Assembly (NCBI GenBank): GCA_963731285.1 | Contig: CAVSUR010000011.1 | Span: 372,001-436,000, forward strand | Source: CAVSUR01 sp963731285 | Lineage (GTDB): Bacteria; Actinomycetota; Actinomycetes; Streptosporangiales; Streptosporangiaceae | Length of the DNA stretch: 64,000 nt | Reading direction: 5' to 3' | Shown here: positions 8,723 to 19,178 of the stretch, piece by piece | Numbering within the stretch: position 1 is the stretch's first letter | Layout: every line of letters starts with the position of its first letter | The notes under the pieces: generated by a model | Databases searched by the model: none | The model's input: the letters and a program-made list of their open reading frames with translations, nothing else | What the model was told of the DNA's origin: nothing | Position numbers and translations under genes: made by a program

Positions 8723-9689
8723 TCAGCCGAGGACCGCATCGCGGCCGTCGAGCCGCAGGCCGCGCGCCCAGGCCGCGGCCGGCATCCGGCGCTTGCCGTC
8801 GGGCTGTACCTCGCCAAGCTCGACCGGAACGGTCCCGGTGCCGGCCAGCACGCGGTCACCGGCTGCGCGGTCGCGGAGCACGCGCAGCACGCCGGGGCCA
8901 AGGGCCGCGGGACTGTCGGCCGAGTTGCTGACCGGCGAGGCGCTGGCCAGCGGTCCGAGCTTGAGGCGCGCTCCGTTCAGGGTTGTCCACGCGCCCGGCG
9001 CGGGCGTGCAGGCGCGGATAAGCCGGTCGACTGCTGCTGCCGGGTGCGCCCAGCTCACCTGGGCGCCCGCCGGGGTGATCTTCGGCGCCAGGCTGATGCC
9101 GTCGGCCGGCTGCGGGCGGCTCTCCAGCGTTCCCGCCGCCACCCCGTCCAGGGTGGCCACCAGCAGGCCCGCGCCTGCGGCGCTGAGCCGCGCGAGCAAG
9201 TCGCCGGCCGTGTCGGACGGTCTGATGGGCTCGGTCAGCACGCCAAAGACCGGCCCGGCATCGAGCTCGGCGACCAGGCGGAACGTGGTCGCGCCGGTAA
9301 TATCGTCCCCGTGCAGGATCGCGTGCTGCACCGGGGCCGCGCCGCGCCAGGCCGGCAGCACAGAGAAATGCAGGTTGATCCAGCCCCGCGCAGGGATCTC
9401 CAGCGCTGCGCCCGGGATCAGCGCCCCGTACGCCGTGACCGGGCAGCAGTCCGGCCCGATGTCCCCCAACCGGGCCAGGAAGTCCGGGTCACGCGGCCGC
9501 TGCGGCTTCAGTACCTCGACCCCGGCCGCCGCGGCCCGCCGGGCCACCGGGCTCTCCCCCGTCCGCAGCCCGCGGCCGGCGGCAGCGTCCGGCCGCGTGA
9601 CGACCGCCGCTACCTCGTGATCGGGAGTCCAGCAGCGCGTCCAGCGAGGGCACCGCCGCCTCGGGCGTGCCCGCGAAGACCACACGCAT
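8723..9689 (-). CDS. fmt: Methionyl-tRNA formyltransferase (one frameshift)
   Basis: Formylates Met-tRNAi for translation initiation. The N-terminus MRVVFAGTPEAAVPSLDALL starts at ATG 9689, but the frame changes near 9620-9630; the rest continues as DHEVAAVVTRPDAAAGRG. A single missing base restores the family sequence. Later motifs include INLHFSVLPAWRGAAPVQ (folate-site His and Asn region) and the C-terminal tRNA-binding domain. Because formylation genes are conserved here and the flanks are intact, a sequence error is more likely than a true pseudogene. The start lies 3 bp from the def stop. Confidence 0.9.
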
Positions 9690-9692
9690 GCG

Positions 9693-10238
9693 CTAGAAGG
9701 CCTTGCCCTCGGTGGGATGCGGGGAGACCTTGACCACGGGCGCCGGCTCGCCCCACCACTCTGCCGCCCGGATCTCCTTCATCGCCAGCTTGTGCTGAGC
9801 CGGGTCGAGCCGGTCGATGAACAGTACCCCGTCCAGGTGGTCGGTCTCGTGCTGCACGCAGCGGGCGAGCTGCCCGGTCCCTTCCAGCGTGACCGGTTCG
9901 CCGTGCTGATTGAACCCGGCGGCGACGACCCCGTAGGCGCGCGGCGTGGGGTAGACCAGGCCGGGGAAGGACAGGCACCCCTCGTCGTCGGTATCCTCGT
10001 CGGCCGATAGCCGGAGCGAGGGGTTGATGAGATGCCCGAGCACGTCGTCGACGTAGTAGGTGAAGACGCGCAACCCCACGCCGATCTGCGGCGCGGCCAG
10101 GCCCAGCCCCGGGGCGTCCATCATCGTCTCGGTCAGGTCCTTGACGAGTCTGCGCAGTTCGGCATCGAAATCAGTGACCGGCTCGGCGGGGGTGCGCAGC
10201 ACGGGATCACCGAACAAGCGGATCGGCTTGATGCTCAC
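9693..10238 (-). CDS. def: Peptide deformylase
   Basis: Removes the N-formyl group from nascent proteins; a metalloenzyme. All three motifs are present in 181 residues: GLGLAAPQIG, EGCLSFPG (metal-binding Cys) and QHETDHLDGVLF (two metal His and the catalytic Glu). The start MSIKPIRLFGDPVLR at 10238 is the family-typical N-terminus. It is directly upstream of fmt, its functional partner. Confidence 0.96.
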   Translation of the reverse strand: MSIKPIRLFGDPVLRTPAEPVTDFDAELRRLVKDLTETMMDAPGLGLAAPQIGVGLRVFTYYVDDVLGHLINPSLRLSADEDTDDEGCLSFPGLVYPTPRAYGVVAAGFNQHGEPVTLEGTGQLARCVQHETDHLDGVLFIDRLDPAQHKLAMKEIRAAEWWGEPAPVVKVSPHPTEGKAF

Positions 10239-10372
10239 CCAGTTCCTCCGGTCGATGACAGCGCGCGGGCGATTTCAGTGTAGGGAACCGGGCCGCCCGC
10301 TCCGGCCCGCACAGCCGGGAATCCGCGCCGCGGGAGGCGGTCAGCCACAGCCGCCGGCTGACCGGCGGTGCG

Positions 10373-11999
10373 CTAGGCGGAGGCCGCCTCCCCCGCGGCG
10401 GGCGACCGGGCCTTGAACGCGGCCTTCCGGGCGGCCCTGGCCACGCCCGGATCGGGATGGTGATCGCTCAGCGCGGTCAGCAGGCCGGTGACGCCCGGAT
10501 GGCTGACCTCCCACAGCCCGGCCACGATCTCTGCCTGCGCGTCAGGCGGCAGCTCGGGCAGCAGCTCGGCCACCACGTCACGCGGGTCGGCTTCCTCCAG
10601 CAGGCCCGCACCAAGGTCGACGAGCAGCCAGGTGCGGTCCTCGGGGCGCAGCTCGGCATCCTCGCCGTGCTCGTGCAGCCAGACGGCGGCGTGCGCCCGC
10701 AGCACCGGCTCGGCCAGGGCAGCCCGGACCGCGGCGGCAGCTACCGCGCCGATCCGGTCCAGCACCGCAAACGCCGCGCCGCGGAGCCCGGGCGACCCGC
10801 CTGCGGCCGCATCGATCAGCTCGGCTGCAGCCTGCTCCGGCTTACGCTGCCCAGCCATGCGCCGATCTCGGCCTCGCCATCCTCCGCGTCGCAGCTGGCC
10901 AGTATGGCCAGCAGCCCGGCCGCTCCGGTCGGTCGGAGCTGCCGAGCACGGGCACATGCCAGCCCTGCGCGCGCAGCCTGCGGTGCACTCCCCAGACTCC
11001 CAGCGGGGACAGCGCCACGGTCAGGCCGCCGGCGGACTCGTCGGTGCCAGCTCGACGACCGCGAGGTCGGCGAGCGTCTCCAGCGCCGCGGACAGCTCGG
11101 CAGCTTCGTCGGGCTCAGGCTCATCGGGCCCGGGCTTACCGGGCCCGGGCCCGGCGGCCCCTGGCGGCGCAGCCGCCGGGCGGCTGCGGTGCCGCACCCC
11201 GGCCCGCCGACGCGGGCGCGTCCGCCGCCGTGGCCGCGCACCGGACTGACCAGTGCCGGCCGCGGCGGCATAGGCCTCGAACAGGCCGTCCATCCGCACC
11301 GGGCCGCCCACCGTGTACAGCGCGGTAGCGAGCCCGTCCAGGTCCTCGGCGGTCAAGATCGCCCAAGGCCCCGGTCCCATGCCGCCAGCACCGTCTCAGT
11401 GCTTCCATCCAGCACGTCGCCCTGGCTGCGGCCTGCCGGGCCTGCATCCGGGCCCGGCAGCATGCCCGCGGCCAGCGCCACCCGGCACGCCGCGGCCACC
11501 TCGTGCGGGGCAAGGTCGAGTGCCTCGGCGGCGACGCCGACATCGGCAGGCGCCATCCTGGCAGCTTTGAGCCCGTCAGCCCGGCCCGCGCCTGCCGCCG
11601 ATCCCGCCGCTGCTGATGCCCCGTCCGCTGATGCCCTGTCCGGCGAACCGCCGTCCGGTGCGCCGGCGCCCTGCGGCTCCGCGGCCGCGGCACCCGCCGG
11701 GCCGCAGCCCAGCGGGCCAGGTCGCGCGCTGCGCGCATCAGCGGCGCTACCCGCGCGGCCGCGGCCAGTTCCTCCCGGGGCGCGAGCCGGACTGGCGGCA
11801 TCCGCAGCCAGCCGGCTCCGCCCGGCCCAGCACCGCCCGGCCCCGGGCCAGCAGCGGAGACGCCCGCTGCAGAGCCCGCGGCGGCCGCCTCCCGCCCGAC
11901 CCGGGAGCTGACACCGTCCGTCGGCTCGCTGACCAGGTCACCGGCCGTCTGGCGGACAGACTTGTGCCGGAAGCTCGGGTTCTGCCGTGAACCAGCCAC
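10373..11999 (-). CDS. Hypothetical HEAT-like repeat protein, frame broken several times
   Basis: Reads as one protein split among frames by several indels. N-terminal part (from ATG 11999): MAGSRQNPSFRHKSVRQTAG, then an Arg/Ala/Gly-rich linker. Middle parts in other frames: MAPADVGVAAEALDLAPHEV, ILTAEDLDGLATALYTVGG. The C-terminal part (about 10373-10880) has repeated helical units such as LRGAAFAVLDRIGAVAAAAV and VSHPGVTGLLTALSDHHPD that look HEAT-like. It sits between priA and def on the same strand. Function is unknown; the helical C-terminus suggests protein binding. Frame changes lie near 10860, 10920, 11370, 11560 and 11700. Confidence 0.6.
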
Positions 12000-12045
12000 C
12001 CCAGCACCCTATGGCCTCGGGGCCGACTAGTCAGATCAGCGCCCG

Positions 12046-14195
12046 TCAGATCAGCTCGGCCGGGTCGAGCTGCACCCGGACCGGGCGCGGATCCTTGCGG
12101 GCGCTGCGCAGCCGCTGATCCGCCTGCAGCGCGGCCGCCAGCGCCGCGCCTTCCGGCCGGCGCACGCGCACCAGATAGCGCACAATGGCTGCGTCCGGCG
12201 CAGCGCTGCCCCCAGCGCCGCCCTGAGTGCCGCCGGCGGCGTCGGACGCATGCTGAGGCGGCCTGAGGCCGGCCTGCCGGGTGCCGGACTGCGCCTCGCC
12301 GGCCCGGGTATGGGCCCGAGCACCTCGGCGCCGGGCGGCAGCTGCGCGGCCGCGATCAGGTCCGTCACGGCGTCTTCTTGCCCGGTCACCGCCGCCATCC
12401 GCACCGCGGGCGGGAACCGCAGCTCCTGCCGCTCGGCCAGCTCGCGGCGGGCGTGCCCAGCCGGGTCCCAGCGGACGAGCGCCTGCACGGCAGGCAGGCC
12501 GGGGTCGGCCACGGCCACCACGATCCCGCCATCGGGGCCGGCCCGGACCAGGGCAGCCGCGTTCAGCCACCGCCGCAGCGCCTCCTCGGCGGCGCGCAGA
12601 CTGGCCCGGCCGAGCAGCGCCCAGCTGTCGAGCAGGATCGCGGCCGCATAGCCACCGTCGGCGCGCGGCTCAGCGCCCGGCGTGGCGACCACCACGGCGG
12701 CCGAGTCCGGCACCCGGCTGAGGACCCCGGCCCGGCCCGATGTCCGCACCGGAACTGCCGGAAAGGCCCGGCCGAGTTCCTCCGCGGTCCGCCCGGCCCC
12801 GGTGATCAGCGCCCGGAGCCCGCGGTGCCCGCAGCGCGGGCACGGCACCGTGGCCGCCGATCCGCACCAGCCGCAGCGCGGCCTGGCGCCCGCGGCGGCC
12901 AGCGCCACCGGGCCGCCGCACCGGTCGCAGCGGGCAGCCGCGCGGGCACCGCTCGCAGGCGACCGCGGCCAGGTAGCCGCGCCTGGGCACCTGGAACAGC
13001 ACCGGCCCGCCGGCCAGGGCGGTCGCGCGCGGTGCGGAGCGCCAGGCTCGGCAGCCGCGCCGACCGCGCCGCCTCGTCGCGCGCCAGCTCCGCGTCGTCG
13101 CCGGTGACGCTGACCAGCGGCGCACAGCGGCGGACCATGGCCCGGTCGGCCGCCAGCGGCCTGGCCCAGCCGACGTCCAGCAGCTGCTGCGTCTCGGCGG
13201 TTCGGGCGAAGCCGCCGATCAGCGCGGCCGCACCGCAGCGGTGCGCGCGCAGCGCCAGCACCTCCATGGCGTGCGGGTACGGTGCGCGCGGCTCGGCGTG
13301 CAGGTCATCGCCGTCGTCCCAGAGCACCACCAGGCCAGGCCTGGCCACCGGCGCGAACATCGCCGACCGGGTTCCGCACACCACCCGCACCTGGCCGCGC
13401 AGCACGGCCAGCCAGCGGCGGTACCGCTCGGCCGGGCCGAGATCGGCCGACAGGCTGACATGCCGGCCCGGGCCCGAGGCGGCGGTCAGCGCCGCGTCGA
13501 CCAGCTGCAGGTCCTTGCCGTCAGGGACGACGATGACGGTGCCCCGGCCAGCGCCGTCCGCGGCCGCCGCCGCCTGGCTGATCTCGGCGGGCCAGCCGGG
13601 ACCGGGCAGAGCCGACCAGATGGCCCGCGGCGGCCGCCCGGCTGCGAGCGCGGCCAGGAAGGCACGGGCCGGCCCGGTACCGGGCCCAGCCGTGCCGCAG
13701 CGCCTGGGCCCTGGCCGGGCAGCCCTGGCACCTCGGACTGCTCCGGCCCGGCCCCGGCTGGCCCGGGCACTGCGGCCTCGGCGGCGGCATGCCGCGGCGG
13801 GATGGCCAGCCGCAGCACGTCAGCCAGCGTCCCGGCGTACCGGTCGGCTACCGCACGGGCCAGCCCGGCGATCTCCGGGGTGAGCACCGGCTCGGGCGAG
13901 ACCACCCGCTCCAGGAACGCCAGCCGCCCGGTATGGTCGCTGGCCGCCGCCCGGTCCAGCAGATATCCGTCCACCAGCCGTCCCGCGAACCGGACCCGGA
14001 CCCGGAGCCGGGCACCGCGGCCGCGTCGAGCTTGCCGGGTACCAGGTAATCGAAAGGCCGGTCCAGGTGTGCCAGCGGGATGTCGACCGCCACCCGGGCC
14101 ACTGGCAGGACCGCCGCGGCTGCCGGCAGGCTGGCCGCGGACCTGCGCCGCGGCCCCTGCCGCCTGCTGTCCTGCCGGGACACCGCTGCTGCCAT
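12046..14195 (-). CDS. priA: Primosomal protein N' PriA (multiple frameshifts)
   Basis: Replication-restart factor. Pieces in several frames together give the family: the N-terminal 3'-DNA-binding domain with VAVDIPLAHLDRPFDYLVP from ATG 14195, then GRLVDGYLLDRAA, the central region SAMFAPVARPGLVVLWDDGD, the zinc-binding Cys region CGWCGSAATVPCPRCGHRG, and a C-terminus ending VRVQLDPAELI at 12046. Classic helicase motifs are not clear, as is common for actinobacterial PriA. Breaks lie near 14010, 13760, 13400, 13060, 12930 and 12260. It is downstream of metK with no other gene between; the breaks are probably sequence errors because neighbouring essential genes show the same pattern. Confidence 0.85.
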
Positions 14196-14266
14196 GATCC
14201 TGTCCTACCAGAGGCCGCCGACCGGGGCGGGACGCCCGCTGGCCGGCCGTGCCCGAGCCCCGGCGG

Positions 14267-15463
14267 TCAGAGGCCGGCGGCGGCTCGGAGCGCCTCCGCG
14301 CGCCCGGCCAGCTCCCAGGCGAAGTCGGGCTCCTCGCGGCCGAAATGGCCGTAGGCGGCGGTCTGCGAGTAGATCGGCCGCAGCAGGTCCAGGTCCCTGA
14401 TGATGGCCGCCGGGCGCAGGTCGAAAACCTCGAGCACCGCATCCTGGATGCGCTCGACCGGCACCTGCTCGGTGCCGAAGCACTCCACGAACAGGCCGAC
14501 GCGGCTTCGCCTTGCCGATCGCGTAGGCCACCTGGGTCTCGCACCGGTCAGCGAGACCGGCCGCGACCACGTTCTTGGCCACCCAGCGCATCGCGTAGGC
14601 GGCGCTGCGGTCGACTTTGGACGGGTCCTTGCCGGAGAATGCGCCGCCGCCATGCCGGGCCATGCCGCCGTAGGTGTCGATGATGATCTTGCGGCCGGTC
14701 AGCCCGGCGTCGCCCATCGGGCCGCCGACCTCGAACCGCCCGGTGGGGTTGACCAGCAGCCGGTAATTGGCGGTGTCCAGGTTCAGCGCGGTCAGCACGG
14801 GCTCCACCACGTGCTCGCGGATGTCCGGGGCCGAGCAGCCCGCGCAGGTCGATCGCCCGGCGCGTGCTGGGTGGAGACGACGACCGTGTCCAGCCGGACC
14901 GGCTCCGTGCCCGGCGTACTCGATCGTCACCTGGGTCTTGCCGTCCGGCCGGATGTACGGGATGGCGCCGGCCCTGCGCACCTCCGCGAGCCGCCGGGCG
15001 AGCCGGTGCGCCAGCATGATCGGCAGCGGCATCAGCTCGGGGGTGTCACGGCAGGCGTAGCCGAACATCAGGCCCTGGTCGCCGGCGCCCTGCCGGTCCA
15101 GGTCGTCGGCGCCCTCGCCCTCGCGGTGCTCGAACGCCTCGTGCACGCCCTGGGCGATGTCTGGTGACTGCGAGCCGATGGACACCGACACGCCGCACGA
15201 GGCGCCGTCGAAGCCCTTGGCCGACGAGTCGTAGCCGATCTCCAGGATCTTGTCCCGGATGAGCCCGGGATGTCGACATAGGTCTCGGTGGTGACCTCGC
15301 CGGCCACATGGACCTGGCCCGTGGTGATGAGCGTCTCCACCGCGACCCGGCTGCGCATATCGCCCTTCAGCATCGCGTCGAGAATGGCGTCGCTGATCTG
15401 ATCGGCCATCTTGTCGGGATGGCCCTCGGTGACAGACTCGGACGTAAACAGACGACGAGCCAT
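14267..15463 (-). CDS. metK: S-adenosylmethionine synthetase (five single-base indels)
   Basis: Makes S-adenosylmethionine from ATP and methionine. Starts MARRLFTSESVTEGHPDKMA at ATG 15463 and ends EALRAAAGL at 14267. Family blocks appear in three frames: GFDGASCGVSVSIGSQSPDI, GDQGLMFGYA, TGRKIIIDTYGGMARHGGGA and FSGKDPSKVDRSAAYAMRW. Comparing with the conserved protein, I place one missing base near 15262 and extra bases near 14911, 14856, 14829 and 14503, mostly in runs of G or C. All catalytic blocks are otherwise intact. As metK is essential, sequencing error is the likely cause. Upstream there is a ribosome-binding site (AGGAGAAGAGGA) and a TACACT hexamer near 15500. Confidence 0.92.
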
Positions 15464-15548
15464 CGGACCATCCTCTTCTCCTGGCGAGTGCTGACGCCGC
15501 AGTGTAACGGGCCGCCGTGACCGGATAGCGAGGCACGCTGCAGGCCGC

Positions 15549-16746
15549 CTATTTCAGCCTGGCCGCCACGAGATCCCACACCACGTCGGCGAGCGACTCC
15601 TTCGGACCGTGCGGCACCAGCGTCTGCGAGCCATCGGCGGCGAGCACGACCGCCTCGTTGGTGCTGACGCCGAAGGCCAGGCCGTTGCCCACCTGGTTGA
15701 CCACTAGCAGGTCGCAGCCCTTGGCGGCCAGCTTGGCCTGCCCGGCCGCGAGAACGTCGTGCGTTTCGGCGGCAAATCCCACGATGACCTGCTCAGGCCG
15801 GGCCCGGGCCGCCACCAGCTCACGCAGGATGTCGGGATTCTCGGCCAGCGCGATAGGCTCCGGCGCGGCACCGGCCTTCTTGATCTTCCGCGCGGACCGT
15901 CCGGCCGGCCGGAAGTCGGCCACCGCGGCGGTCATCACGATCGCGTCGGCCGCCGGGCGCGGCGGCCAGCATCGCCTCGCGCAGCTGCAGGGCCGAGACC
16001 ACCCGCAGCACCCGCGCTCCGGCCGGATCGGGCAGGTCCGTGTTGGCCGCGACCAGCGTGACCTCTGCCCCGCGGGCGGCCGCGGTGGCCGCCAGCGCGT
16101 ACCCCTGCCGTCCCGACGACCAGTTGCCCAGGAACCGAACCGGGTCCAGTTCCTCCCTGGTCCCGCCCGCGGATATCAGCACCCGTCGCCCGGCCAGGTC
16201 GGAGGGCAGCGCGGCGCTCCCCCGCGCCAGCACCCGCAGCGCGACTGCGAATATCTCGGCAGGCTCGGGCAGCCGGCCCGGTCCGCTGTCCGCGCCGGTG
16301 AGGCGGCCTGAGGCCGGCTCGAGCACCAGCACGCCCCGGCTGCGCAGGATGGCCGCGTTGGCCTGCGTCGCCGGATGCTCCCACATCTCGGTATGCATGG
16401 CCGGGGCGAACACGACGGGGCAGCGGGCGGTGAGCAAGATCGCGGTGAGCAGGTCGTCGGCCCGGCCCGCGGCGGCCCGTGCCATCAGATCGGCAGTGGC
16501 GGGCGCAACCAGCACCAGCTCGGCTTCCCGGCCAAGCCGCACGTGCGGCACCTGCTCGACGTCGTCGAGAACGCTGGCCGTCACCGGCTGCCCGGACAGG
16601 GCGGCCCAGGTGGCCGCGCCGACGAAACTCAGTGCTTCCGGGGTCGGAACGACCCGGACGTCGTACCCGGACTCGGTCAGCAGCCGGAGCAGCTCGCACG
16701 CCTTATAGGCGGCTATGCCAGCGCTGACGCCGAGGATGACGCGCAT
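15549..16746 (-). CDS. coaBC: Bifunctional phosphopantothenoylcysteine decarboxylase/synthetase (one frameshift)
   Basis: Two steps of coenzyme A synthesis. The N-terminal flavin-dependent CoaC domain has VSAGIAAYKACELLR, the catalytic-His segment VPHVRLG, and PAMHTEMW; the CoaB domain begins RRVLISAGGTREELDPVRF. The frame changes near 15950-15960, after which the protein continues MTAAVADFRPA (CTP-binding region), KIKK and ends LVAARLK at 15549. Start ATG 16746 is 28 bp after the rpoZ stop. One indel suffices to restore it. Confidence 0.92.
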
Positions 16747-16774
16747 GACCGGGTTGCGGCCGGATGCGGGCCGG

Positions 16775-17062
16775 TCAGGCCGGCGATCCCTCGGGTTCCT
16801 CAGTCGCCTCCGGCGCCTCAGCGATGATCATGCCCTCGCTGATCTCGCGCAGCGCGATCGACAGCGGCTTCTCCTGCACCCGCGTCTCGACCAGCGGACC
16901 GACATACTCCAGCAGGCCCTCGCCAAGCTGTGCGTAGTACGCGTTAATCTGGCGTGCCCGCTTCGAGGCCATGATGACCAGGCCGTACTTGCTGTCCACG
17001 ACCTCGAGCAGATCGTCGATCGGCGGGCTGATGATGCCTTCTGCAGATGAGCTAGCTGCCAC
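16775..17062 (-). CDS. rpoZ: DNA-directed RNA polymerase omega subunit
   Basis: Small subunit that helps assemble RNA polymerase. It shows PPIDDLLEVVDSKYGLVIMA, SKRARQINAYYAQLGEGLLE and the actinobacterial C-terminus PLSIALREISEGMI. I chose GTG 17062, preceded by AAAGG at ~9 bp, giving a 95-residue protein; the upstream extension is not family-like. It lies between gmk and coaBC, the standard order. Confidence 0.95.
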   Translation of the reverse strand: MAASSSAEGIISPPIDDLLEVVDSKYGLVIMASKRARQINAYYAQLGEGLLEYVGPLVETRVQEKPLSIALREISEGMIIAEAPEATEEPEGSPA

Positions 17063-17134
17063 GTATGAGCCTTTCAGGATTCCTGGGTGCGCCGGGAGTC
17101 CCCCGCCGCGCTGCCGCACATCACGGCCCGGCGC

Positions 17135-17812
17135 TCAGGCTGGGGTGCCGCCAGCCGCTGTGCGGCAAACTTCGGTGCCGTGCCAGGCTTGCCCGGCCTG
17201 CGGGCCAGCCTGCGGGGCCAGCACCAAAGATACCAGCTGGCGGCAGACGTCCCGGACAGACGTGTTGACCAGGGTGATGTCGAACTCACTGCCGGCCGCC
17301 AGCTCGGTCCTGGCGGCGTCCAGCCGCCGGGCGATCACCTCGGCCGGCTCGGTCTCCCGGCCGGTCAGCCGCCGGACCAGCTCCTCGAAAGACGGTGGCG
17401 CGAGGAACACCAGCAGCGCCCCCGGGACCGCGCGGCGCACCTGCCGCGCGCCCTCGACGTCGATCTCCAGCAGCACCGGGACGCCGGCAGCCAGCTTCTC
17501 GGCTACCGGCGCGCGCGGAGTCCCGTATTTATGCCCGGCGAACTGGGCCCACTCCAGCAGGTCACCAGCTGCCGCCAGCCGGTCGAACTCCGCCTTATTG
17601 ACGAAGTGGTACTCACGGCCGCTGACTTCGCCGGGCCGCGGCGCCCGGGTGGTCACCGAGACCGACGGCCAGATCTGCGGGCAGCTGCCGCGCAGCCTGG
17701 CCACGACCGTGCTCTTGCCGACCCCGGATGGCCCGGAGAGCACGGTCAGGCGGGCAGGGGCAGGAGCGGAGTCCGGGCCGGGGGCACCACGGCGAGCCGT
17801 AAGGTCAGCCAC
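17135..17812 (-). CDS. gmk: Guanylate kinase
   Basis: Phosphorylates GMP to GDP. P-loop GPSGVGKST, GMP-binding REYHFV and EIDVEGARQVR are present. The N-terminal ~20 residues are an Ala/Pro-rich extension and the C-terminal ~20 residues (QAGPQAGQAWHGTEV) are beyond the usual fold. It follows mihF by 35 bp, as in other actinomycetes. Confidence 0.95.
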   Translation of the reverse strand: MADLTARRGAPGPDSAPAPARLTVLSGPSGVGKSTVVARLRGSCPQIWPSVSVTTRAPRPGEVSGREYHFVNKAEFDRLAAAGDLLEWAQFAGHKYGTPRAPVAEKLAAGVPVLLEIDVEGARQVRRAVPGALLVFLAPPSFEELVRRLTGRETEPAEVIARRLDAARTELAAGSEFDITLVNTSVRDVCRQLVSLVLAPQAGPQAGQAWHGTEVCRTAAGGTPA

Positions 17813-17847
17813 GGTCTGCTCCCCGCCCCTGGTGCCTGCCGCGTCGG

Positions 17848-18168
17848 TCAGATGTCGCTTGCGAACTCGTTCTCCAGCGCGGTGCGCTGGTTAGCGCCGA
17901 GGCCGCGTACGCGCCGCGACTCGGCGATGCCAAGCCGCTCCATGATCTGCTTGGCGCGAACCTTGCCGACGCCGGGCATCGATTCCAGCAGAGCCGACAC
18001 CTTCATCTTGCCGACGACATCGTCGGTCTGGCCCTCCTTGAGGACCTGGGGCAGGGTCGTCGAGCCGTGCTTGAGCCGGTTCTTGACCTCCGCCCGGTCT
18101 TTGCGCGCCTTGGCCGCCTTTTCGAGCGCCGCAGCCCGCTGATCGGGGGTGAGAGGGGGAAGAGCCAC
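17848..18168 (-). CDS. mihF: Actinobacterial integration host factor MihF/sIHF
   Basis: Nucleoid-associated DNA-binding protein unique to actinobacteria. The 106-residue sequence starts ALPPLTPDQRAAALEKAA and contains a helix-two-turn-helix stretch SMPGVGKVRAKQIMERLGIA followed by SRRVRGLGANQR, diagnostic for the family. GTG 18168 is preceded by GAGGTGA at ~5 bp. It heads the mihF-gmk-rpoZ-coaBC-metK run and has a 291-bp AT-richer upstream region. Confidence 0.96.
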   Translation of the reverse strand: MALPPLTPDQRAAALEKAAKARKDRAEVKNRLKHGSTTLPQVLKEGQTDDVVGKMKVSALLESMPGVGKVRAKQIMERLGIAESRRVRGLGANQRTALENEFASDI

Positions 18169-18459
18169 GCGAGGTCACCTCGGGTTTCGTATCGAAAAAG
18201 TCGCTCCGCGAGGGGAAACTAGCGAGTTCGAGTCGCGACGGCAACGAAAACTCACGTTTGCTTCACGACAATTTAGCCATTACTACTGAACGGATAAGGG
18301 TAGATACTTAACGTAAGCATCTTACCCCGCTCTGAGGCCGGCGGGAACCCATCGCGATAGGTCGATCTGGCGGCTCGGGGCCGGGCCTTTACCTCAGCCG
18401 GGGACCGGATCCGCGCGGCGGCGGCGCCGGGGACCGGATCGGCGCGGCGGAGCCGGGCA
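18169..18459 (-). promoter_or_regulatory. Upstream region of mihF, no gene
   Basis: 291 bp between pyrF and mihF, visibly AT-richer than its neighbours (about 18240-18330). It includes several TA-rich hexamers (for example TATCTA, TTATCC, on the minus strand) but no convincing -35/-10 pair that I can single out. It marks the boundary between the pyrimidine operon and the mihF run, both leftward. Confidence 0.5.
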
Positions 18460-19167
18460 TCAGCGGGGGGCCAGGTCGGCGCGGCGGAGCGAGGCGGCGA
18501 GAGCCGCGGCTGCAGCGCCCGGATCGGCGGCACCGGTGATCGGGCGGCCGATGACGAGCAGGTCCGCCCCGGCCCGCAACGCCTCCTCCGGCGTCGCGAC
18601 CCGCGCCTGGTCGTGCGCCTCCGCGCCGGCCGGGCGCACGCCCGGAGTGATCAGCGTGATATCCGGCCCGACCTCGGCGCGGACGGCGGCGGCCTCGCGT
18701 GGCGAGCACACCAGCCCGCTGGCGCCGGCGCCCACCGCCAGCATGGCCAGCCGGCGGGCAGCGTCGCTGGCCGGCCCGGCCAGCCCGACGGCAGTCAGGT
18801 CGTCGTCGCCGAGCGAGGTCAGCACGGTGACGCCCACGATCATCACCGCCGGGGCGGCATCGGCCGCCGCCCGGATCGCGGCCGCGCCGGCCGCGGCGTG
18901 CACGGTGAGCATGCTCGGCCGCAGCCGTGCCACGGCGCGGGCGGCACCGGCCACGGTGGCGGGGATGTCGTGCAGCTTCAGGTCGAGGAACACCCGGACG
19001 CCGCTGGCGCCGCGGACCGAGGCGACCGCGCTCGGCCCGTACCTCAGGTACAGCTCCAGGCCGATCTTGACCGTGCTGACGTGCGGTGTCACCAGCCCGG
19101 CCCAGCGGGCGGCGGTATCCAGGCTCGGTGCATCGAGCGCGACGGCGATCGGAGCCGGCATGGTCAC
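18460..19167 (-). CDS. pyrF: Orotidine 5'-phosphate decarboxylase
   Basis: Last step of UMP synthesis. The barrel shows PIAVALDAPSLD, KIGLELYLRYG, FLDLKLHDIPATV (the catalytic DxKxxD array), TVHAAAG and TPGVRPAG. The 235-residue protein starts at GTG 19167, or at ATG two codons later. It is the final gene of the pyr operon, 11 bp after the pyrD stop. Confidence 0.96.
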   Translation of the reverse strand: MTMPAPIAVALDAPSLDTAARWAGLVTPHVSTVKIGLELYLRYGPSAVASVRGASGVRVFLDLKLHDIPATVAGAARAVARLRPSMLTVHAAAGAAAIRAAADAAPAVMIVGVTVLTSLGDDDLTAVGLAGPASDAARRLAMLAVGAGASGLVCSPREAAAVRAEVGPDITLITPGVRPAGAEAHDQARVATPEEALRAGADLLVIGRPITGAADPGAAAAALAASLRRADLAPR

Positions 19168-19178
19168 TAGGACTCCCC

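Noticed and set aside
14267..15463. Programmed ribosomal frameshifting in metK
   Set aside because: Five shifts in one gene, no slippery heptamers with pseudoknots and no precedent; random indels explain them better.
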